In this document: positions 55,290 through 64,000 of the stretch, one piece after another
Layout: each line of letters opens with the position of its first letter
How positions within the stretch are numbered: position 1 is the first letter of the stretch
Source of the DNA: Apostichopus japonicus
Lineage: Eukaryota; Echinodermata; Holothuroidea; Aspidochirotida; Stichopodidae
DNA length: 64,000 nucleotides
Reading direction: 5' to 3'
Assembly: GCF_037975245.1 (NCBI RefSeq)
Contig: NC_092572.1
Span: forward strand, 22,612,489-22,676,488
Notes under the pieces: model-generated
What the model was told of the DNA's origin: nothing
What the model saw: the letters and a program-made list of their open reading frames with translations, nothing else
Databases searched by the model: none
Position numbers and translations under genes: made by a program

Positions 55290-58200
55290 GTAAGGATTGG
55301 TTCTTACTATTTATTTAATTAAAAACTATTAATATAACAAATCCTGTTTTCATAATGCTAGCATAGGCTAAATAAAGCAAGTTGTTATGATACCCCGGAT
55401 TCAGGATGTTGAAAACAAAGCATATTATTTCGGTCTCATATAATGTAGTACTTCTCAAATTTCCAATCAATGCTATAAGCTGTGTGACATAGCTAATGAT
55501 TTCATCATGGCTTGCATTTTGTCGATATGAAAATCAGTTTTTTTTTTCTAAGTTGAAATATAGATTAGTTATAAGTAAATGTCTAAACACGTACATCGCA
55601 TGATGATAAATAAAAATAAAAACCATATATTAAAGTGCTGTTATCATAAAATAAAACATGCTCAAGAGCACTGTACAAAAGAACCGATACCTGGAATATA
55701 AAATTACCAAAAAGTAATAACAACAGCAATAAAAGTAAAAATGATATAAGACAGGGTTATAAAGCACAATAAAGAACATAAAAATAAAAATATACATAAA
55801 AATGGGCACAGTAATGTGAATAAAACAACGAATAAGATTAATGCCTATACTCAAGCCTAAAAAGATAAGTGTTCAAATGCTTCTTAAAAGTGTCAATAGA
55901 TGTGATATTTCCCAAGTGATGAGGAAGAGAATTCCAGAGTTTAGGACCTGCTGCACTGAACGAACAATATCCATATGTGACTTTGTTAGTACGAGGAATG
56001 ACTAGAGAAAGATGACTTTGGGACCATAATGCCCTAGCTGGAGTGTAGCGTGATCCCCTTCCAACCACCCTCCCCGCCGTTACCCCCCCCCCTAACCTCC
56101 CCCAAACTCTCTCGTTATCTCTCTATCTACACGGCTCCCTCAGCTTCTTGAAGAACACGCTGCCATCAACGTTAAGAATTATTAGTGTTCAAAACTCATT
56201 ATTGGTGTCTTTTGTATACTCACAATAAACATCACAGCATTATACATGGCACAGAATGGCATCTGCAGTCTGCAGGGTTGTTGGTTCGAGGGTGTGGGGT
56301 CCTACATTTATTCAGTTAGTATATCAATTTAGTAGTTAAATTTGCTGTTGAGTTCTGTGAAGAATATATCTTATCCAAACACTGGGCGATTTCTTACTTA
56401 TATTTACACTTTTGCACAACACGGTAATTGAAGGACTGTAGATAATAGTTTGCTGAAATATCGTCACAAAACTGAACCGTTTTTAAACTTCATGTTTCTT
56501 AATGTACCTAACAATGTTCAGGGTCTATTCATGTTTCGTAGACTACTTTACAATGTTCAGGGTCTATTCATGTTTCTTAATGTACCTTCCAATGTTCATG
56601 GTCTATTTATGTTTCTTAATGTACCTAACACTGTTCAGGGTCTATTCATGTTTCGTAGAGTACCTTACAATGTTCAGGGTCTATTCATGTTTCTTAATGT
56701 ACCTTCCAATGTTCATGGTCTATTTATGTTTCTTAATGTACCTTAAAATGTTCATGGTATATTCATGTTTCAATGTACCATTCAATGTACAGGGTCTATT
56801 CATGTTTTTTCAAGGTACCTTACAATGTTCATGGTATGTTCATGTTTCTTAATGTACCTTACAATGTTCAGGGTCTGTTCATGATTCTTAATGTACCTTC
56901 CAATATTCAGGGTATATTCCTGTGTCTAGAGTACCTAACACTGTTCAGGGTTTGGTCATGTTTCTTAATGTACCTTACAATGTTCAGGGTCTATTCATGT
57001 TTCTTAGAGTTCCTTTCACTGTTCATGGTCGATCCATGTTTCTTATAGTACCTTACACTGTTCATGGTCTATTCATGTTTCTTATAGTACCTTACACTGT
57101 TCAGGGTCTAGACCACCTTACAATGTTCATGGTCTATGATTTTCTTTTATTTTACAGACTCATCATTGGAGATTGTCTGGCAAGGCAATGTTCTAACGGA
57201 ACATTTACTTCGGCGTAGTGGAGAGTTAGAATGTCGCGGGTATGGTCTTATTTCACCGGTGACACTCAGATGGCTTGTAGATGGCAACGAAATTAAGTCA
57301 AAGGTGTTTAACGAATCACGTGGTACAGCAGTCAATGTGACGATACGTCTTTACGTAGCAAATCTCAAAGTTTTAAACAAGAACATCACTTGTATTGGAT
57401 CCGGCCACATGCAAGCAGACTTGATCAATACGCTCCCGATAATCGATCAACGATTGGAATCAACGACAACAAATTCCACACAAAGTAAGCCACTTACAAA
57501 AATTTCATTCTAGCCTACCTCCATGTGTGGGGGTCTACCACTGATAAAGTTTGGTCCATACGAGTAGCTCTAAACTCAAGATTGTGCTAATAAATTAGAA
57601 TGAACTCCAAAAGTCCCCGACAGATTTAGGGAGAGACCTGAATCTGTATGTGGCCGGAAGGGGGAGGGGGGTGGGCAGGTGTGAATGTCAGAATGTAAGA
57701 TTTTATATTAAATGGGGAGTTGCCCTTGGGGTTATTGTCGCCGTCTCCTATGTAGAAGGTTGGGGTCCTCTCTCGGAAAAGAATTAAATTTTAGACGTCA
57801 AATGGTGCAATCTGGTGCATATTAAGACCATATAATTTAGGTTATTAAGTGTAGTTCTAACCGGGATAGGTTGAGTCTGTAGAAGTAGCCCTAAACGCAA
57901 GGTTTTGCTAAATAGTACTTAGTGTGAAGTTGTTAAAAAAAGGAGGGAGAGGGTACACCCGTAGTAGTAGTCCTATTCTTCCCGACTGCAGAACCATTTC
58001 ACTCTAACTGACAATCGGAAGCGGGGCCATTGTCACATCCCCACACACTCCCACATCCCTTTTCGCATGCCACTGAAAACAAATAATATATTTCTTAGCT
58101 TATTATTAATATTATTAGCCATTAATAATCTAATATTGATCACTTTCGATATTCAGCTGGTGATAACCGATCGGAATTGCGAAATATATTGAGAGATTTA

Positions 58201-58818
58201 CTACTACTCTGTGCAGCCTTTGCAATGTTCGTGTTCTCCTTCAGTATCTTCACTTTAATACGTTCCCATAGTAGAAGACACACTGAGAGATATGAAAGTT
58301 ACTTTAGTATATTGAGAGGGCGAATGGGAACATTGGAGCCATCGAGTACAATAACAAGGGGACCGTCGATAACGGGACCATCGAGTACAATACCAAGGGG
58401 ACCATCGACTACAATAACAAGGGGGCCATCGAGTACAATAACAAGTGGACCACCGAGAACAGGACCACCAAGTACAATAACAAGGGGACCATCGAGTACA
58501 ATAACAAGGGGACCATCGAGAACGGGACCAACGAGTACGATAACAAGGGGACCACCGAGTACGATAACAAGGGCACCATCTAGTACAATAACAAGGGGAC
58601 CATCTAGTACAATAACAAGTGGACCATCGATAATGGGAACAATGGAACCATTCAGAACAGGAACAAGACCAGTGTTGAATGGAACAACGATGGAATTACG
58701 TCATTACTCGCCGCCTCGTCCCTTGCCGATACCCCCACGTGTGGAAGAAAGACTAGGAAGTGAGGGAGATTACGTAATCATGAAAAGAGTTGTCAATATC
58801 GAGCAGCAGAAGGATTAA
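54923..58818 (+). CDS. Second Ig-superfamily transmembrane receptor (3 exons)
   Basis: Exons 54923-55289, 57158-57484 and 58157-58818, joined in phase 1 twice, give 451 residues. Residues 1-23 are a signal peptide, followed by a V-like Ig domain, a C-like Ig domain (about 123-232), a transmembrane helix (246-266), a Ser/Thr/Pro-rich repeat tail and a C-terminal YVIM motif at Tyr437. It shares the signal-Ig-Ig-TM plan and phase-1 junctions with the minus-strand receptor, but has a compact single-exon tail with no microexons. A membrane receptor role is inferred. The start ATG is supported by the immediate hydrophobic signal sequence. A 40-bp minisatellite ends about 180 bp upstream. Confidence 0.85.
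55620..56068 (-). mobile_element. 3' end of a second CR1/L2-like LINE in receptor 2 intron 1
   Basis: Minus-strand frame ends FSAAGPKLWNSLPHHLGNIT then SIDTFKKHLNTYLFRLEYRH. LWNSLPxxL...xxFKKxLxTYLF is the reverse-transcriptase ORF tail. It is followed by AT-rich 3' sequence. It differs enough from the 31196-31565 copy to be another family. Confidence 0.8.
56500..57120 (+). repeat. About 37-bp tandem repeat in receptor 2 intron 1
   Basis: Units of the type atgttcagggtctattcatg ttcttaatgtaccttaca, roughly 16 copies, ending 37 bp before the exon 2 acceptor. Open frames across it are repeat artefacts. Confidence 0.85.
57158..57484 (+). CDS. Receptor 2 exon 2: Ig-like domain 2
   Basis: A 327-bp phase 1-1 exon entered at TTTTACAG and left at GTAAGC. 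Core residues GELEC, LRWLVDG and NITC give a C-like Ig domain, followed by a Thr/Ser-rich stalk ending TTTNSTQ. The intron before it carries a tandem repeat at 56500-57120. Confidence 0.85.
58157..58818 (+). CDS. Receptor 2 exon 3: transmembrane helix, repeat tail, YVIM motif
   Basis: Entered at ATTCAG. Hydrophobic run LLLLCAAFAMFVFSFSIF, then basic RSHSRRHTER, giving a cytoplasmic C-terminus. The tail contains about twelve imperfect copies of an 8-residue unit TITRGPSS, from a 24-bp DNA repeat. The last residues contain GDYVIMKR; YxxM is the known binding motif for the SH2 domains of PI3-kinase p85, so signalling through PI3K is a reasonable inference. An upstream SYFSIL is a weaker Tyr motif. 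Confidence 0.8.
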
Positions 58819-59980
58819 TCTAGGGTGGTCTTCTTGGGTACTGATCTAGTGCTCCAGATTGAATCACACAAAAACAGGTTCATGGACATAACAAGTGAAC
58901 TTAAAAGCATCGAAAACTCGCACCAAACAGCGTGCGGCCATCTAGAAAAGTTAGCTTTCTGTTGCTTACAAGTGACGTTTTGTTCGTGTCGCTACAAAAA
59001 TGCAGACAGTAATGAAACGTGGTACCTTGTTATCTTTAGCTGGACCTGAGATGTCCATCGCTGTATCGTTTATACACTATGCTGTGGGTATTGGCCGCAG
59101 CTGTATGTAGGCTACTGACTGTACACTAGTGTCTAATTACCGACGGTAGCCAGCTGTGTGTGTATTTTCTGGGATCGATGGTGGTGTCTTACACTTCTGT
59201 TACACCTCATTCGAAACTAGGTCAGATTACCGGCATTATTTTCATTTCATTAACATAAAGTCTGTTCAAAGCATCTCTTTCGAGATCCGGCTTTAGATGA
59301 TTTTCGAGTTGGTTAGCATCATGTTTGATATCAAGAGTAAGGCAACATTGCCAAAATATGTCACCAAAATAGAACTCATATTGTTCGATACAGATGGCAT
59401 CTGTTTATCGTGGAATTACGACCTTCCTAACCGGCTTAGAACCGCTGGATATACAATCAGCGTCCATAGCCTTGTTGGTTTGGGTGTCTGCATATAAAGC
59501 TGGAGGACCGCGTTCGAGACCCGGTGGAGCCATGAAGTTTTTTCATTGATTTGGATTTTCCAACTCACAACAATTTCATTTTTTCTTTAAAAAATGGCGG
59601 TTATGAGAGTGCGAGGTAAGGGGATTATAATTAGAATTGTGATATGTGAGAAGAAAGAAAGGAGGTAATTAAAAATATTTTAGTGTATTTTTTCTGTCTT
59701 ACATGTATGTCTGTGCACGGGAGGGTGGGGAGGGGAGGGGAGGGCGAAAATATCTGCAAGTGCTGCAGCTTACTTACATCATGCTTTTCCTTTCAAGTTC
59801 TACCCTACCCCGCTACCATGGACCTCATTAGAACTGTACGCGATACATTACGAAGAAATTGAAGAGTACTCCATGTCGTTTGGACTTCTATGATTGTGCT
59901 TGAAAATTCCTACGAGAATAAGAAATATGCTTTCTTAAGATGTCGCAGCATTGCAGGCACCGCAGCCGAGTCTATAGGCC
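58819..59980 (+). other. Downstream of receptor 2, no further gene seen
   Basis: Probably includes the 3' untranslated region of receptor 2. No clear AATAAA follows closely. Open frames at 58825-59049 and 59297-59497 have no recognised domain. Confidence 0.35.
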
Positions 59981-60422
59981 CTATATGTTATATCCTAATA
60001 TTCAATAAACCCCCAAAACAGGTGTCCATTTGTTAACTGGAATACATTTGACAGTATCTAGGTTTACATAATCTATCCCTTGCCACTTATTAGATTGAAA
60101 TCGTACATCTAACATTACTCCCTTACCACAGATGCATGAAAATGATGTCGTATTTCTAGCCTCAATCCCAATTACCACTGCTTGAATTTTGTACAGCTCT
60201 GTAATCATTGCTCTATTACCATCGATTATGAGCTCGATTTACGATTTCATTCTGCTCAGTGAAAGGACAAATTGAGTAATAGATAAGAGGTTATGATGTC
60301 AACTTTAATTGGATGATCTAGGGATAGATTATGTAAACCCATTGTCAACTTAATTTTTCCAGTTAACAAATGGACACCTGGTTTGGGGGTTTATTGAATA
60401 TTAGGATAAGCTATAACATATA
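59980..60422. mobile_element. Foldback (MITE-like) element 3
   Basis: Left arm ctatatgttatatcctaata followed by aaacccccaaaacaggtgtc pairs with gacacctggtttgggggttt and tattaggataagctataaca on the right. Arms are about 100 bp with few mismatches. The right arm has a 4-5-bp insertion near its tip. Confidence 0.8.
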
Positions 60423-60429
60423 GAAAAAG

Positions 60430-62460
60430 CCAAGGTATTCCAAAGAATTTCCGATTCTGATTGCGTACTATGTTTTCCAACGTGAATTGTGCCTGAAACT
60501 TTCTACGGAGGAAAATGTCTAAGATATCAGCAACACCCCGGCCACCTACTTTCCTTCCCATACCACAAACCCGACCTCTTTTATAATTTGGATCCCACTA
60601 TAGGTGAATCACAAAAATTCAGTTTTCTTGGACGTGTGGTACACCAGGGAGTTGTTCCGTTCCATAACAACTCCATGGGTACCGTACACTGTTCGTGTGC
60701 GATCCGATGGCGCTGTATAATAACACATAACTACACACAAGCCTAACGTTAGGCAATGTTATGTTGTTATGAGGAACCATTTGTCAACCTCAGAATTCCA
60801 GAACGATAAACTTTCTTCATTATTTCTCCATGACGATGACAGTAGAGCACAATGCCTTTCCTCAAGGTGCTGTTAAGGTGGGTCAAATTTTTTGAATGGT
60901 TTGAAACCCGTTCATTACAAATTTTGCTTAATTTTCTTCAGAAAATATTAGATGCTCGGGTTTTACTTTAGACTAGTTATCTACTTGACTGTAATGCTGT
61001 ATGTACGTTTCGGTACTGTATGTCAAAGCTAGCCTAAGTTTAGTGACTTCTGTCTTACTTTGGCTGAGGATTCTTAGAACGCAACATGAAGTAATGAATA
61101 TTTGAACATGTATCTCAGCACAAAATAACATTTAATTGCACAAAAGTTATCAGCGATTTTAAATCGTATAGTTTAGGTAGCCCCATTGTTCACACTTATG
61201 ATCATAACCAACCGAACCAAAACAATAACAGCTACTGTATATCAAAGGCCCAGTTCCACGAAACAATATTTCATGTGCGCGTAAGAAAGTGTAAACATAG
61301 CCTGGAGTCCTGGACCTACGGTGTATCATGGTGGGTCCAATTATGACTTACTTAAAAACTTTAAAGTGGGAAATTTTTTATAATGGTGAATAAAGTTTTT
61401 TTCATTTTTCATTGTTTTCACCACTTGCTCAACATAAGTTTACAATTTCAAGGCAATTTCCATAGCATCTTTGCAAATGATAGCACTGTATCAATACTGT
61501 AACTGAGTAGTATTGCACAGTCTACTTTGATTGCAACTGGAGTTCTCTTGATACACAAATGAAATAAAATACTGTACTAATACAGTCCAATTAAGTAAAG
61601 ATCTAGGCTAGCCTAGAAAGATTAATTTACATTGGACATAAATACTTTGCCGTTTGAGCTGATTCTGTCACATATCAGGTTCTTTTATTTGGGTACAGTA
61701 TTAAACAACAAATAGACGAAACTAATGCAGTAGACTTTATTTCTTAAATCAGATGTACAATAACTAGGATTTGCCAAGTGTGCAATAATAGAACAAATAA
61801 TCATAGAATGCCAATTGTGCCATATTTATCAACTCGCCACTAATAAATCAAAAGTAGTTTCTTTTACTAAAATCATAATTAAACATATAAATGTTGATCA
61901 ACTTTACTCATAACTATAGTTACTTTCTTTTGGTATTGGGGGGGGGGGAGGGGGGAGGAAGGCGATGAAGATCCTATGCACCCCCATGTAATAATTATTA
62001 ATAACGTGACTTTAATGGTTATGGAAATTTCTTTGTGACTTTTGTACAAGTTTGTAAGAATTCTAACTCACACATAAATAATACATACATGTATACTGAT
62101 CATGATGTAGAATCTGTATACAAAAGGAAAATAGCTTCTTTGGTTTAATTCTATTAGACCTTCTGATTCTCTTGGATATATTGCCCTGTTCAAATCTCTT
62201 TTGTGTTTTTTATTGGTGTTGAGGCAGATTTTATATGATTTTATACAGTAGGGGTAAATATTTACCATTCGTGATGACAACTTTGTACTTCATTCTCCTC
62301 CTAGCTACTGTACGAATGATTTTTTCAACATGTCTTCTCTACATGTGGGAATTTACTTATATATATACTTAATGGACCCTATCTGCCTACAATTATTCCT
62401 GGCAACCATTTTGTTTGTTTGCATGTATTGCCTAAGTATATACCAGTATTAATATTATTT
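60430..62460. other. No gene recognised
   Basis: Short open frames only; poly-G tract at 61939-61957. Nothing supported. Confidence 0.35.
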
Positions 62461-62467
62461 TATTATT

Positions 62468-62705
62468 TAGGTTTGCAGTCTTGTTCAAGGCCAAGGCTCT
62501 TTCACACGACTTTACAACTTAACCCTGGTCATTGGTAACTTGTCACACCTACACACCAAAGTATGCACAATTCAATCAATCTCTCCTGGGGCACCACAGT
62601 GCACCACAACCACATGTCCTGGGGGGACTTCCTATAGGGTGCAGCCACAAACCGGCGCACGCAACTACTGTATATTTACAAGTTACCTCGCAAGTTCCCA
62701 TGAAC
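62468..62705 (-). mobile_element. tRNA-derived SINE, copy 3 (5'-truncated)
   Basis: Matches the body of the SINE at 31900-32130 closely but stops before the tRNA-like head, so no A- or B-box is present. A typical 5' truncation. Confidence 0.85.
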
Positions 62706-62814
62706 ATTTTAGGATTTTGGCCTGTCACTGAGTGTGTGGCATGTCTTGTTTAAATACTTTTGTCTGTGCTATTCCCCATGATGTTTCACACCTACATCTT
62801 GCAGTGGAACTTAA

Positions 62815-63760
62815 TCAGTTGTAAGACCTACTGTACAGTAATGTTACAGTCTTTGAAGGTGGTGTGAGTGTTTAACTGTCAGAATTAATATGTTGTTGAG
62901 CAGTATATTATGAAGGTGGCCTCAATTGGTTGGAAGACCTACTGTACAGTAATGTTACAGTATGTGAAGGTGGTCTGAATGTTTAAATGTCAGAATTAAT
63001 ATGTTGGTGACCAGAAAAACTTATAATATGAATCTCCTTAATTGGTTGTAAGACCTACAGTATTCTTGAGCGATTGTCAAGGATGTCAATTTTTCACGCA
63101 ACTTTTTTCGAACTCACTTGATTGAGGGGCCCCGCTCCATTGCCGGGCCCAGGGCCCGGTGATCTCTTAAGACGGCCCTGGGCTTAGGAGTCATTCATTG
63201 ATGTTGAGTTTACCGACTCTTTTCTGCCTCACAGTTTATTCTAACCCATAGAAGCTCTGCTATATAAAACGGCTGAGAATACCCTACGTTTACAGATTAT
63301 ACGAGATTGTACGTCTTTACGCGCGTATAATCCCTATTCAGGTGCACTGAAGCGAAGCCCTAAGCCGCGTAGACACGGCGTAGACACCGCGTAGACACCG
63401 CGTAGAAAGTCGCGTACAGAAACGTATAACAAAGTATAAACTCGTATAATCGCGTAGATAAACGTAGAGTATACGTCTACGCGGAGTTATACGTGAGCGG
63501 TACTGTACAGTAATGTCACAGTCTTTGAATGTTGTCTGAGTGTGTTATACTGTCAGAACTAATATTTTTGGTGACCAACTGGTATAATAAAGGTGGCCTA
63601 AATATGTTGTAAGACCTCTAGTAATGTTACAGTCTTTGAATATTGTCTGAGTGTGTAAATGTCAGAATTCATATGTTGGTGACTAGTATATGAAGGTTTC
63701 CTCAATTGGTTGTAAGAGTACTGTTACAGAGATTGAAGGTGGTCTGAGTTTAAATGTGAG
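62815..63760 (+). repeat. About 115-bp satellite interrupted by an insertion
   Basis: Units contain taagacctactgtacagtaa, gttacagtctttgaaggtgg and tgtcagaattaatatgttgg. Two lie at 62815-63055 and about two at 63495-63760. The 440-bp interruption carries repeated cgcgtagacac units and palindromic acgtctacgcgg-type sequence. Confidence 0.8.
63070..63495. mobile_element. Unclassified insertion with cgcgtaga repeats
   Basis: GC-richer than its surroundings. Contains ccgcgtagacaccgcgtaga repeats and inverted tacgcgcgtata / tatacg segments. Borders and class are unresolved. Confidence 0.4.
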
Positions 63761-64000
63761 ACCTACCGTAACACTGGTTGATTATATGCAGACTTCATGA
63801 AAAATGAATTTGGTCAGATGAATTTTATGTATTGCAAGACAGATCTGTACATACTGTAGACCAAATTTAGCTACTGTAGGAAGGCTCAAGTTGACCAAAA
63901 CAAGTGAAGACGTACAGTACCTGAGTACCAGTGAGAAATTCATCCACATTTATGAGTTATGTAGGATGGGTTCATGCATGTAACTTTCCTAGGTCAGTGC

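Noticed and set aside
56450-57218. Open frames with NVPSNVHGLFMF-type repeats
   Set aside because: They cross the intronic tandem repeat of receptor 2 in more than one frame, which indicates repeat composition.

Overview
This window is eukaryotic. It is AT-rich, intron-dense, full of mobile elements and tandem repeats, and every convincing gene is split by GT/AG introns. Two immunoglobulin (Ig) superfamily receptor genes, a tRNA-derived SINE family, CR1/L2-like LINE tails, hAT-like and foldback DNA elements and a decayed SAMD3-like gene all point to a marine invertebrate, most likely a deuterostome. An echinoderm is my best guess, but the sequence alone does not prove it.

The main result is a minus-strand gene from 24302 down to 4251. 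Its first exons give a signal peptide, four Ig-like domains and one transmembrane helix, all joined in phase 1. The cytoplasmic side is then built from 31 further very small exons, 7 to 37. All 31 begin in phase 0, and the 30 internal ones also end in phase 0. Most are 36-66 bp, fourteen of them exactly 54 bp (18 codons), and one is a 207-bp exon of Lys/Arg/Glu repeats. Together they encode about 599 residues with no in-frame stop. I recognise no known domain in this tail. Because every internal tail exon is symmetric, any subset could be skipped or joined without breaking the frame. This looks like a receptor with a combinatorial, microexon-encoded intracellular tail, and it is the best candidate here for an undescribed system.

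A second receptor gene lies on the plus strand at 54923-58818, in three exons: signal peptide plus V-like Ig, a second Ig domain, then transmembrane segment, an 8-residue repeat tail and a terminal YVIM motif. A 40-bp minisatellite of roughly 65 copies ends about 180 bp before its start codon. A relic of a third Ig gene (24849-24940, plus strand) closely resembles exon 3 of the minus-strand gene, so the locus probably belongs to a receptor family cluster.

Layout: 1-3090 is a diverged direct duplicate of 41990-49370. 4251-24302 is the microexon receptor, with a 123-bp satellite in one intron and about 745 bp of pure GGAT in intron 1. 24.4-29.2 kb is mostly unannotated, with an Ig relic and a foldback element. 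29.2-30.9 kb is a tandem repeat carrying two nested transposons. 31.2-32.3 kb holds a LINE tail and a SINE. 32.97-40.07 kb looks like one 7.1-kb inverted-terminal-repeat element carrying the decayed SAMD3-like gene. 40.2-41.6 kb is another inverted-repeat element. 42.0-49.4 kb is the second duplicate, interrupted by a foldback element, a hAT-like element and a SINE. 49.9-50.3 kb is a foldback element. 52.1-58.8 kb is the second receptor and its minisatellite. 59-64 kb holds a foldback element, a SINE fragment and another satellite.
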